From an uncultured Bacteroidales bacterium (GTDB taxonomy: Bacteria; Bacteroidota; Bacteroidia; Bacteroidales; UBA932), in contig CALBPX010000074.1 of assembly GCA_937899055.1 (NCBI GenBank), forward strand, positions 6,559 to 70,558: DNA of 64,000 bases, read 5' to 3'. Both the position numbers and the translations under genes were made by a program. Of the stretch, positions 34,726 through 42,373 are shown in pieces. Below the pieces are notes generated by a model. That model did not search any database and was not told where the DNA came from. It worked only from the letters and a program-made list of their open reading frames with translations. How positions within the stretch are numbered: position 1 is the first letter of the stretch; every line of letters starts with the position of its first letter.

Positions 34726-35394
34726 ATGATAAGACTGCTCATAGTTGAAGACGATACTAATCTGAGCTTCTTGATAAAGAAGAAGTTGGAACGCCAGGGC
34801 GATTATGTTGTAGAAACGGCGTCTGACGGACAGCAAGGGCTCAGGGCCCTGGCATCTTTCAGACCGGACATCCTGGTTTCCGACCTGGAAATGGGCGACG
34901 GCATGGACGGCAATACCATGATAGAAAAAATCCGGGCAACAAAAAACGATATTCCCATTATCGTACTTACAGGCAAAATGGAATTTCTCAAGCAGAGCGG
35001 AGCCGACATGTATCTCAAGAAGCCTTTCAACACGCAGCAGTTAGACCTGAACATCAAGTCTATGCTCCGGCAAAGAGGCATAGGTACAGAATCCGAAAAC
35101 ACTTACAAGATAGGCAGCCTTACCTTTGACACATCCTCCAGAAGGCTTCTGACAGACGGCCAGGAAATAAGAATCACCCCTACCGGAGCAAAGGTTCTGG
35201 AAATTCTCTGCCGCCAGATGGGCGAATGTGTAGAACGTAAGAAGATTCAGGCTACCATCTGGGGCGACTACAACAACGACAGCATTTCCCACAATCTGGA
35301 CGTCCAGATAGACAAGCTCCGCAATGCCCTCAAGGCAGACCCCGGAGTATCCATCGAGATAATAAAGAAAACCGGCATCATCCTCAGAGGGTAA
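34726..35394 (+). CDS. OmpR/PhoB-type response regulator
   Basis: A 222-residue regulator. The receiver domain has 'LLIVEDDTNLSFLIKKKLE' in part, phosphoacceptor 'DILVSDLEMGDGMDG', 'IIVLTGKM' and the switch Lys in 'MYLKKPFNTQQL'. The winged helix follows ('TGAKVLEILCRQMGECVERKKI' in part, 'HNLDVQIDKLRNALKADPG'). I chose the ATG at 34726 (MIRLLIVEDD), 19 bases after the kinase stop, not an upstream start inside the kinase gene. Its 3' end carries a hairpin that may terminate the opposing DUF4923 transcript. Confidence 0.94.
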   Translation: MIRLLIVEDDTNLSFLIKKKLERQGDYVVETASDGQQGLRALASFRPDILVSDLEMGDGMDGNTMIEKIRATKNDIPIIVLTGKMEFLKQSGADMYLKKPFNTQQLDLNIKSMLRQRGIGTESENTYKIGSLTFDTSSRRLLTDGQEIRITPTGAKVLEILCRQMGECVERKKIQATIWGDYNNDSISHNLDVQIDKLRNALKADPGVSIEIIKKTGIILRG

Positions 35395-35402
35395 TGCCGG
35401 TT
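35370..35402 (-). terminator. terminator hairpin overlapping the response-regulator stop codon
   Basis: AACCGGCAT (35370-35378) and ATGCCGGTT (35394-35402) form a perfect 9-bp stem with a 15-base loop. Read on the minus strand, the stem is followed by a T-rich run (TTTTCTTTATT), so it would end the DUF4923 transcript. On the plus strand there is no T tract. Confidence 0.5.
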
Positions 35403-35420
35403 CTGCTTCAAAGACAGCCG

Positions 35421-36059
35421 CTACTTGCTCATGTCAAAGCCAAGGCGGACTCCGTCGTAATTCTTGGAAAGTTCACCTATTGTCTCAAGGCTTGAGTTTC
35501 CGCTCAGCGAACTTACTGCCTGAAGAAGGGTGAGCAGTTTCTTGGACTCAAAGTTGAGAGACAGGCCCTTTGTGGTGCGGGTGATGAACGCCGTAGAACT
35601 CAACAGAAGACTCTTCATCTTGAGGGTTCCGCTGGCGGCATCGTAAGTATAAGTTCCGTTCCAGGGAATTCCGTTTATCTTAGCCTGGAAGTTACCGTCT
35701 TGAGTAAAAGTGAAATAGGTGTTGGAAGAGTTGATGCCAACCTGCTTGTAGGTAGGCTCCAGCTTTGTCTTTATCTGCGCCGCAACTGCCGCACCGCCAG
35801 CCTTGGCAAGAAGATTTTCGCTGGTGAAGGCACAGCCTGGTGCTGCATACTTCCATGTTCCCACAAGCTGACTCTGGTCTATCTTTATGGCACCAATTAC
35901 AAGGTCCGCCACAGATGTAACCGTATTTTCGTTACCCAGAGCGCCGAGTATTGAACCTAAGACGTTGCTCCCCTGAGAACCGCCCATGGAGCCGCATCCG
36001 GGAAGAACAGAAGAAGCCAGTGCAAGAAGAACCACTGCTGAAACAAAAAACTTTTTCAT
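35421..36059 (-). CDS. DUF4923 family lipoprotein
   Basis: A 212-residue exported protein with a lipoprotein signal ending 'SSVLPGC' and a short Gly/Ser-rich segment. The rest is a lipocalin-like beta domain: 'LVGTWKYAAPGCAFTSENLLAKAGG' in part, 'YFTFTQDGNFQAKINGIPWNGTYTYD' in part. DUF4923 is a Bacteroidota family of unknown function. The gene lies downstream of the C26 peptidase on the same strand with 29 bases between. Confidence 0.85.
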   Translation of the reverse strand: MKKFFVSAVVLLALASSVLPGCGSMGGSQGSNVLGSILGALGNENTVTSVADLVIGAIKIDQSQLVGTWKYAAPGCAFTSENLLAKAGGAAVAAQIKTKLEPTYKQVGINSSNTYFTFTQDGNFQAKINGIPWNGTYTYDAASGTLKMKSLLLSSTAFITRTTKGLSLNFESKKLLTLLQAVSSLSGNSSLETIGELSKNYDGVRLGFDMSK

Positions 36060-36088
36060 ATAACTGTTCAGGAATTTGAATTAAACTT

Positions 36089-36874
36089 CTATTTGCTTGA
36101 TGAGTATTCCGCCGCAAGCTTTATAAGATGCTGGAACAGCGGCAAAAACTTGTAGTTACCGGAATATACGAACCCTTCCGGATGGAACTGTACTCCAAAC
36201 GACTTGCCGTCTGCGCTCTCAATGGCTTCTACAACTCCGTCCGGAGCAGTTGCCGTTACCTTATAGCCGGGGGCTATCTTTCCACAGGCCTGATGGTGGA
36301 AAGAGTTTACGGCTATATTGTCAACACCCAAAAGCTTATGCAGCAAGGAGCCTTTGACTATGTTTATCGTATGGCTGCCGTAAGATCTCGGGGCGTTCTG
36401 CCTATGCTGTATGGCTCCGGTAACTTCAGATGGAATATCCTGTATGAGATCGCCGCCCATGGCAATGTTCAGGCTCTGCTCTCCCCTGCAGATTCCAAGT
36501 ATGGGAATACCTCTTTTGACGGCTTTGCGTATCAGGGTAATGTCATAGATATCTCTGTCGGGCACAACTTCGCCCAGGAAACGGCTCGGCTCCTGACCGA
36601 ACAGCAGAGGACTCACATCCTCGCCGCCTGTCATCACAAGGCCGTCTATATGATCAAGGTACTCGTCTATCTCCGCTTCGGAAGTTGCCAGTGGAATAAC
36701 AAAAGGAATTCCTCCGGCATTTCTTACGCTCTTGATGTAGGTCATTCCCACTTCTACTGTACTTCCGTCTATGGAACATGACACGCCTATTACGGGCTTT
36801 TGGGTCTGAGAGGCAGCCGGAAGGCAAAGCAGCAAGGCTGCCATCAGAACTGTTGTCTTGAAAAGTGTTTTCAT
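36089..36874 (-). CDS. exported gamma-glutamyl-gamma-aminobutyrate hydrolase-type (peptidase C26) protein
   Basis: A 261-residue class I glutamine-amidotransferase-fold hydrolase with a signal peptide ('LLLCLPAASQ'). The nucleophile is in 'ILGICRGEQSLNIAMGG' and the catalytic His in 'GVQFHPEGF'; 'TGGEDVSPLLFGQEP' is a family segment. Members hydrolyse gamma-glutamyl bonds (PuuD-like). Export suggests extracytoplasmic gamma-glutamyl peptides, possibly peptidoglycan stem peptides, as substrate; that is inference. The serine hydrolase gene lies 14 bases upstream on the same strand. Confidence 0.9.
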   Translation of the reverse strand: MKTLFKTTVLMAALLLCLPAASQTQKPVIGVSCSIDGSTVEVGMTYIKSVRNAGGIPFVIPLATSEAEIDEYLDHIDGLVMTGGEDVSPLLFGQEPSRFLGEVVPDRDIYDITLIRKAVKRGIPILGICRGEQSLNIAMGGDLIQDIPSEVTGAIQHRQNAPRSYGSHTINIVKGSLLHKLLGVDNIAVNSFHHQACGKIAPGYKVTATAPDGVVEAIESADGKSFGVQFHPEGFVYSGNYKFLPLFQHLIKLAAEYSSSK

Positions 36875-36888
36875 ATCTGTATCTGATT

Positions 36889-38541
36889 TTATTTTCTTGT
36901 CCAGCCTCCGAAGGTTCTTTCTTCTCTTTCTCCAAACTGCTGATCCAGACCCACAACTTTGCCGTCTTGAACCTTAAACGTTACATCAAATCCCCTTCCG
37001 TCCGAACGGAAGTTGTACGTGTTGCCGCTCTTGTGCTTGAGCGGTTTCTTCCACTGGGGGTTGTCCAGATATTTGGACGGCTGCCAGAATAGTTTTCCGT
37101 CTTGGCATGTTATTACAATATCGTAGAAGGGCCGTTCCTTGACATACGTTCCGGCAAAAATGCTGTTGTCTTCTACCTCAGGAACAAATTCTGGTTTAGG
37201 CTTTGCATTTTCCTCAGCAATAGCCTTTTCTCTTGACTTGGTATAATCGTTCCAGTATTCTGTGTTGTAGTCTCTGAGAGGTTCGGCTGCTCCGCGTACC
37301 AGGTCTATTACCCGGCGCATTATAGCATAACGCGGCAGCGAGCCTACTTCGCAGTTGAAGAGGCAGCAACCCGCCAGCTTGAGTTCCGGAACATAGTAGC
37401 AGATGGCTGTTATTCCCCATGAAGTTCCTGTATGGAAATACAGTTTGTAATCGTGGTTCTGCTCTATGAACCAGCACATTCCGTAAAGCCTCATCATAGA
37501 GGAATCCTGGCTTACAACCGTGTAGCCGCGGTGCAGCGGAAGCATTGCCCTGCGTGGCATAATGAATGTGGTGTCCTTGACATTGCCTTTTTTGTTGCGG
37601 TTAACTATGTAGCCGTTGTTGCAGTGGAACTGGGCATATCTTACAAGGTCCTCCACATTTGAAACTATGCTTCCGGCAGGACCTATGACCGTCAGCCAGT
37701 TCAGAGCCTGCTCATCGCCGTAGAGCGGAAGGGTGGCAGCCTTTCCGCCGCCTATGTATGTGTAGTCGTGTGGAGTTACCACATTCTTGCACGATGCAAA
37801 TCCGTCTGCATTCATTGTGGAAGAGGTCATTCCTATGGGTTTGAACACCCTTTCACGGACATTTTCCTCCCAGCTCTTGCCGGTAAATTTTTCTATGAGT
37901 TTTGAACACACCACAAAGGTTATGTTGTTGTAATCATAGCCCGAACGGAAACTGAACCCGGGTTTCAGAAGCCCCAGAAGACTGTAGGTTTCGTCTCGGT
38001 CGTAGCCCAGGCATCCGAAATATGTCCCGGCCTCATCTACAAGCCCTGTAGCATGGAGCAGAGCATCTCTTACCAGCATGTTCTCCGTAACATAAGGATT
38101 GTCTTTGAACATTTGAAAATCCGGCAGGAGCTTCTTTACGGTATCGGTCCACCTGAAATTACCCTCTTCTACCAGCTGCGCCATAACCGTTGCCGTAAAC
38201 GACTTGCTTACAGACGCTATCTGGAACATAGTCTTTGTGTCTATGGGTTCCCCCGGCTTGTTTACAACTGGCACCACACCGGCCTGGGTCATCTTACACT
38301 CATCAAACCTCACACCGGCAAAGCCCACACCGTCTGCCGGGCGGAGTTCCTTAACTCCATAAGCCTTCTTGAAGATAATCTGGTTGTCCAGACTTACAGC
38401 CATTGCAAACCCCGGAAGCTGCCATGTATCCTTAACCTGAAGGGCATATTCGTCAATCTTCCTTACAAGGTCTTCATTCTGTGCAAAAAGCGGTGCCGCA
38501 AGGCCGAGGGCCAAAACCGCTGAAAAAAGAAAACGTTTCAT
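36889..38541 (-). CDS. exported class C beta-lactamase-like serine hydrolase
   Basis: A 550-residue protein with a signal peptide (MKRFLFSAVLALGLA, cut near 'LFAQ') and a serine-peptidase S12 fold. The nucleophile is in 'QIASVSKSFTATV' (SxxK), the YxN motif in 'SGYDYNNITFVVC', and the third motif in 'FHTGTSWGIT'. A ~120-residue C-terminal beta domain (DUF3471-like) follows. Such enzymes are D-amino-acid peptidases or esterases rather than true resistance lactamases. I chose 38541 as start over an upstream one, because it gives a standard signal peptide. A strong promoter lies 62 bases upstream. Confidence 0.9.
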   Translation of the reverse strand: MKRFLFSAVLALGLAAPLFAQNEDLVRKIDEYALQVKDTWQLPGFAMAVSLDNQIIFKKAYGVKELRPADGVGFAGVRFDECKMTQAGVVPVVNKPGEPIDTKTMFQIASVSKSFTATVMAQLVEEGNFRWTDTVKKLLPDFQMFKDNPYVTENMLVRDALLHATGLVDEAGTYFGCLGYDRDETYSLLGLLKPGFSFRSGYDYNNITFVVCSKLIEKFTGKSWEENVRERVFKPIGMTSSTMNADGFASCKNVVTPHDYTYIGGGKAATLPLYGDEQALNWLTVIGPAGSIVSNVEDLVRYAQFHCNNGYIVNRNKKGNVKDTTFIMPRRAMLPLHRGYTVVSQDSSMMRLYGMCWFIEQNHDYKLYFHTGTSWGITAICYYVPELKLAGCCLFNCEVGSLPRYAIMRRVIDLVRGAAEPLRDYNTEYWNDYTKSREKAIAEENAKPKPEFVPEVEDNSIFAGTYVKERPFYDIVITCQDGKLFWQPSKYLDNPQWKKPLKHKSGNTYNFRSDGRGFDVTFKVQDGKVVGLDQQFGEREERTFGGWTRK

Positions 38542-38602
38542 AACCATAAGCAAATAAACATTTTGGACAAAACAGCCGATAATCCATGGCTGTTGCCTCT
38601 TA

Positions 38603-38635
38603 CAAATATAACATATTTTCGGGCAGACAGGCAAA
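38603..38635 (-). promoter_or_regulatory. promoter of the serine hydrolase - C26 peptidase - DUF4923 operon
   Basis: Minus-strand TTTG (38632-38635) and TATATTTG (38603-38610) are 21 bases apart, a full match to the Bacteroidota consensus. Transcription would start near 38596 and leave a ~55-base leader before the ATG at 38541. Confidence 0.65.
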
Positions 38636-38673
38636 ATTGCACTATCTTTAACTCCGCATTTAAAACAAAAGAT

Positions 38674-40065
38674 ATGGCAAAAGTCAAGAAAGCGTTTTTC
38701 TGCTCAAACTGCGGTTATGAGAGTCCTAAATGGATGGGGCAGTGCCCCTCCTGTGGGCAATGGAACACTATGGTGGAAGAAGTAGTCAGCAGGGAGGGTT
38801 CCACTTCCAACAGTTTCTCTTCCTCGGCAACAAGTGCCCGGCCGCTGAAACTTTCCCAGATAGATTCCAGCGGAAAGGAGGAAAGGCTGAGGCTCTCTTC
38901 GCTAACGGATGAGAAAAGCAACCTGAGCGAACTTGACCGGATATTGGGAGGCGGCATGGTCAAGGGTTCTCTGGTGCTTATCGGAGGAGAACCCGGCATA
39001 GGAAAATCCACCCTCAGCCTCCAGATTCCGCTTTCTGACTCAAGTCTTAAAACTCTCTATGTATCAGGTGAAGAGAGCGCCCGCCAGATTAAGATGAGAG
39101 CTGAGAGGCTGGGCGGCATACATGACGGTTGCTTCATACTTCCGGAAACATCTCTTGACAACATCCTGGAGCAAGCAAAATCCATACAGCCAGACCTGAT
39201 GATTATAGACTCCGTCCAGACCATATTCTCCACAGCCGTAGAATCTTCTGCCGGAAGCGTATCGCAGGTCAAGGAATGTGCCGTTTCTCTTCTGAGGTTT
39301 GCAAAAGAAACCAACACCCCCGTAATCGTTATCGGACACATTACAAAAGACGGCACCATAGCCGGTCCAAAGGTCCTGGAGCACATCGTGGATGTAGTGC
39401 TTCAGTTTGAGGGCGACACAAGACATTCCTTCCGCATCCTAAGGAGCATCAAGAACCGCTTTGGAGCATCCGGAGAACTGGCTGTGTATGAGATGACCGG
39501 AACCGGACTCAGAGAAGTCCTCAACCCCAGTGAAATGTTCATTTCCACCCACGAAGAATCGCTCAGCGGCAGCACCGTTGCAGCAACACTCGACGGAACT
39601 CGCCCACTGCTGATTGAAGTGCAGGCTCTGGTGTCAACCGCCGCCTACGGAACTCCTCAGAGATCAGCCACCGGCTTCGACGTAAGAAGGCTGAACATGC
39701 TGCTTGCCGTCCTTGAAAAGAGAGTGGGCTTCAAGATAGGTGCAAAGGATGTGTTCCTGAACATCGCCGGAGGAATTAAAGTAGCCGATCCGGCGTGCGA
39801 CCTTGCCATCATCATGAGCATCCTTTCATCCAACTTTGACGTTTCCGTAAACCAGAAATACGCTTTTGCCGCAGAAGTCGGCCTGAGTGGAGAAATCCGC
39901 CCTGTTTCACAGGTGGAAAGAAGAATCGCTGAGGCAGAAAAACTTGGCTTTGAGAGAATCTACATCTCCGCCTACAGCCAAAAGGAAGAAAAGCAGCACC
40001 GCAAGATCAAGGTCATCCGTGCCGCTTCCATTCCCCAGATAGTCAAAGACATCTTCCAGGAATAA
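38674..40065 (+). CDS. radA: DNA repair protein RadA
   Basis: A 463-residue protein. The N-terminal C4 zinc finger is 'CSNCGYESPKWMGQCPSCGQW' in part, followed by a RecA-like ATPase with Walker A 'GGEPGIGKSTLSLQ', the RadA-specific 'IKNRFGASGE' (KNRFG), and a C-terminal Lon-protease-like domain ending near 'YISAYSQKEEK'. RadA is a branch-migration helicase in recombination and transformation. I used the ATG at 38674 (MAKVKKAFFC), which places the zinc finger at the usual position. A motif copy lies at 39925. Confidence 0.95.
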   Translation: MAKVKKAFFCSNCGYESPKWMGQCPSCGQWNTMVEEVVSREGSTSNSFSSSATSARPLKLSQIDSSGKEERLRLSSLTDEKSNLSELDRILGGGMVKGSLVLIGGEPGIGKSTLSLQIPLSDSSLKTLYVSGEESARQIKMRAERLGGIHDGCFILPETSLDNILEQAKSIQPDLMIIDSVQTIFSTAVESSAGSVSQVKECAVSLLRFAKETNTPVIVIGHITKDGTIAGPKVLEHIVDVVLQFEGDTRHSFRILRSIKNRFGASGELAVYEMTGTGLREVLNPSEMFISTHEESLSGSTVAATLDGTRPLLIEVQALVSTAAYGTPQRSATGFDVRRLNMLLAVLEKRVGFKIGAKDVFLNIAGGIKVADPACDLAIIMSILSSNFDVSVNQKYAFAAEVGLSGEIRPVSQVERRIAEAEKLGFERIYISAYSQKEEKQHRKIKVIRAASIPQIVKDIFQE

Positions 40066-40108
40066 ACAAATACAGACTTCTCCACTGAAATTAAAAGAAC
40101 AACTATAT

Positions 40109-40717
40109 ATGGATAAACATAAAGAACCAAACGAGAGAACTATGACAAAATCAAGCAATCTACAGCCGGCTCTCATTACGGAAGTGAACAACAGTATAGT
40201 CACTATACGTGAGACACCTGTCATCAGTGATGCCGATGTGGCTTTTCTCTATGGTGTTGAGACCCGCAGGGTAAATGAAGCCGTAAAGAACAATCCCGAG
40301 AAATTCCCGGAAGACTATATGTTTGCCATCTCTCAAGAGGAAAAGGCCGATTTGCGGTCGAAAATTTCGACTACAAAAGTTTCCAACAAGAGCAGGGCGC
40401 AGACGAAGGTGTTTACCGAAAAAGGGCTTTATATGTTGGCAACAGTGCTGAAAAGCAGTAGAGCCGTAGATGTGACCTTTGCCATCATTGAGACCTTTGC
40501 AAAGGTAAGAACACTGAAACGCGAACTCAAGGAACTGCATAAGGAGACCGACAAAAAACTTCAGAACAGCAAGATGCAGCATTTCGGCGAAGTGCTTTCT
40601 GATATTGTCATGCCAGATTTGGAAACATCGGAAACGGAGTCAACACTTGAACTGAACTTCCTGATAGGAAAGATAAAGCATACGGTAAAGCGGGTCAAGA
40701 AAAATGCAAACGTCTAA
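40109..40717 (+). CDS. ORF6N domain protein (phage/mobile-element type)
   Basis: A 202-residue protein with an N-terminal ORF6N DNA-binding domain: 'ISDADVAFLYGVETRRVNEAVKNN' in part, 'RFPEDFMF'-like 'KFPEDYMFAISQEE', 'TEKGLYMLATVLKSSRA'. A predicted coiled coil follows (residues ~135-160). ORF6N proteins are found in phages and as stand-alone genes in Bacteroidota accessory regions; their role is not established. The start could also be an ATG at 40142. It is the only intact gene in the debris patch between radA and prmC. Confidence 0.8.
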   Translation: MDKHKEPNERTMTKSSNLQPALITEVNNSIVTIRETPVISDADVAFLYGVETRRVNEAVKNNPEKFPEDYMFAISQEEKADLRSKISTTKVSNKSRAQTKVFTEKGLYMLATVLKSSRAVDVTFAIIETFAKVRTLKRELKELHKETDKKLQNSKMQHFGEVLSDIVMPDLETSETESTLELNFLIGKIKHTVKRVKKNANV

Positions 40718-40736
40718 AGTATAACGCCTAAAAAAC

Positions 40737-40901
40737 ATGGATAAACTGAACATGCAGACCACGAACATCGTGGATGAAAATATCAAGCACATTGGGGAAC
40801 ACATATTCGAAGAGGGCGTACTTGAGCGTGAACTGGTTGTTCGGAAATTCCGAACAACTGCCGCAGACGGCAAGTTGTACCTGACGACTTTCTATAGGTA
40901 G
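40737..40901 (+). pseudogene. short remnant resembling a RhuM-family (virulence/Fic-associated) protein
   Basis: A 54-codon frame begins 'MDKLNMQTTNIVDENI' and continues 'IFEEGVLERELVVRKFRTTAAD' in part, 'GKLYLTTFYR', then a stop. The 'IF.EGEL...V...FRTTAADGK.Y...FYNLD' pattern is that of RhuM proteins as I remember them; the frame stops exactly where 'NLDVIISVGYRV' should continue. The first ~15 residues look instead like the start of type III DNA methyltransferases, so this may be a fusion of two fragments. It is likely non-functional. Confidence 0.5.
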
Positions 40902-40927
40902 GTTCTATTTTTTGTTAGTTTTATTTC

Positions 40928-40973
40928 CTTCCCGTCCGTCTCGAACCTGTTTTTCAGGACGGGAAGCTTTTTT
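40928..40973 (+). terminator. intrinsic terminator with a 10-bp stem and T6
   Basis: CTTCCCGTCC (40928-40937) pairs perfectly with GGACGGGAAG (40957-40966), followed by CTTTTTT to 40973. It would end the ORF6N transcript. The stem also covers the stop-codon end of the opposing transposase remnant, so it may have come in with the insertion sequence. Confidence 0.65.
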
Positions 40974-41100
40974 GCCGGATCTGTATGAACCGGAACACGT
41001 TGTACACCAGGCAGGTCATCGCCACGTTGGCTTTCGCCCTTGTCAGTCCTATCGACCGCACCACCAGTCCGCCCATCGCCCCCTCCATGAAGCTGGACTC
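40954..41100 (-). mobile_element. C-terminal remnant of an insertion-sequence transposase (IS5/IS1182-like)
   Basis: On the minus strand 48 codons after an in-frame stop read 'ESSFMEGAMGGLVVRSIGLTRA' in part, 'KANVAMTCLVYNVFRFIQIRQ' in part. The run 'E..F...MGG..VRSIG..RA.....MTCL.YN..R' is the typical C-terminus of DDE transposases of this kind (catalytic Glu region, then a YN..R motif). The rest of the transposase and the terminal repeats are missing. Confidence 0.6.
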
Positions 41101-41135
41101 TTACTTTATTACTCTGACCTAAGGTCTCAGTCTCT

Positions 41136-41429
41136 TCACTTGCTTTCTTTCAATAACATCCACCTACCTGCACTTGTGTTACCTGTACGGCAAAGAATGC
41201 CCTTTTTCTGCAAGTCAGCGAGATTACGTTCCAATGTGCGTTTAGCTACTGCCAAACTACCGCCACTACCGCCATCACTGTCATTATTTACATTTTTATT
41301 CTCATCGGAATTATATTGGTATTTCTCAGCTGATGCATTAATGCGACCTCCTGTTATGCCACCACGCACAGCGTTACGGATACGCTTCTCGCTAAGGTCG
41401 GCAATTGTAATATTTCTTGCTAACACCAA
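41136..41429 (-). pseudogene. winged-helix C-terminal remnant (Fic or AlbA-type ATPase regulator)
   Basis: A 97-codon frame. Its last third, 'VAKRTLERNLADLQKKGILC' then 'RTGNTSAGRW', is the terminal winged helix found at the end of Fic proteins and of AlbA/RecG-like ATP-binding regulators. The first part contains an Asn/Asp/Gly-rich low-complexity run ('NKNVNNDSDGGSGGS') and no recognisable domain. I read it as the tail of a larger gene rejoined to noise. It ends 35 bases from the transposase remnant and starts 9 bases after the prmC stop. Confidence 0.4.
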
Positions 41430-41437
41430 GTTATTGA

Positions 41438-42373
41438 CTATTGGTTGGGAAGGTTTTGCTTAACAGTGAGGAATCTTTGCCTACCTGCAAGGTCTTTTGA
41501 GAAATGTATGGATTTGAACCCCTCTTCCTCAAGCAAGGTCTTTAGACCTTCAGCAAACAGAGGGTTGATTTCAAAGTATAGAAGACCGCCCGGCCTGAGA
41601 AGTTCCTTGGCCATGCCGGCAATTCTTTCATAGAAAACAAGAGGATTGTCATCAGGAACAAAGAGGGCCTCTGCAGGTTCAAAATCAAGCACATTTCTGT
41701 GCATCTGTTCCTTTTCTTTCTCAGCGATGTAAGGAGGGTTGGAGACTATTACATCCAGCTTTCCGATAAAGGATTTGAGCATGTTAAGATCTCCGTTCAG
41801 GACGTCATATTTCAAGAACATGGGAAACCGGCTCGTGTGGGGCATAAGGTTGTTTGTGCCAATACCTTGGTGTCTTGCATATCTGACGGCCTCTTCAGAA
41901 ATGTCGCACCCGTAGGTTTCAACCTCTGTCTGTTTTGATAATCTGTCCTGCAAGGTCCAGGCAATGCAGCCGCTGCCGGTGCAGACGTCAAATATCTTGT
42001 AAGGATTTATGCCATGCCGCTCTTTCAGGCCGTCCAAATCGCTGAGTATGAGATTGACCAGTTCCTCTGTTTCCGGTCTTGGAATCAGGACTCCAGGGCC
42101 CACCCTGAACTTGCTCCCGCAGAAATACTCGAAACCGGCAATGTACTGCACGGGTTCTCCTGAGCAGAGGCGGTCAATAACCTGCTCCGGAGTTATTGAC
42201 AAATCGGGAACGTAGTTCGGGCCGATGGGGTAATTCGGATATGTGAGCTGCTTTGTTCTGGAGATGTTGAAGATATCTTCAAGGGCACGGGATGCAAGAG
42301 AGGCCGCTTCCTTTTCGTCGTAGAGCGGAAGCAGCCTTTTCCTGCAATCTTCTATGAACTCCCTTACCGTCAT
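41438..42373 (-). CDS. prmC: peptide chain release factor N5-glutamine methyltransferase PrmC
   Basis: A 311-residue SAM-dependent enzyme that methylates the GGQ glutamine of release factors RF1 and RF2. It has the N-terminal helical domain ('EPVQYIAGFEYFCGSKFRV' in part), 'VLIPRPETEELVNLI', SAM motif 'IFDVCTGSGCIAW', and the catalytic 'VIVSNPPYIAE'. I used the ATG at 42373, which overlaps the tnaA stop (ATGA), rather than an upstream start inside tnaA. Two motif copies, at 41720 and 42038, lie in opposite orientation in this gene. Confidence 0.95.
   Translation of the reverse strand: MTVREFIEDCRKRLLPLYDEKEAASLASRALEDIFNISRTKQLTYPNYPIGPNYVPDLSITPEQVIDRLCSGEPVQYIAGFEYFCGSKFRVGPGVLIPRPETEELVNLILSDLDGLKERHGINPYKIFDVCTGSGCIAWTLQDRLSKQTEVETYGCDISEEAVRYARHQGIGTNNLMPHTSRFPMFLKYDVLNGDLNMLKSFIGKLDVIVSNPPYIAEKEKEQMHRNVLDFEPAEALFVPDDNPLVFYERIAGMAKELLRPGGLLYFEINPLFAEGLKTLLEEEGFKSIHFSKDLAGRQRFLTVKQNLPNQ

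Noticed and set aside
36889..38541. Antibiotic-resistance beta-lactamase
   Set aside because: It has an S12 fold with an extra C-terminal domain, and it sits in an operon with a C26 peptidase and a lipoprotein; nothing points to drug resistance.
40912..41463. Plus-strand open frame of 183 codons in the debris patch
   Set aside because: It is Pro/His/Arg-rich without a domain; the minus strand carries the transposase and winged-helix remnants over the same bases.
41720..42046. Treating the two opposite ATCGCTGAG copies in prmC as one inverted repeat
   Set aside because: They are about 310 bases apart with no further complementarity; they fit the dispersed word.
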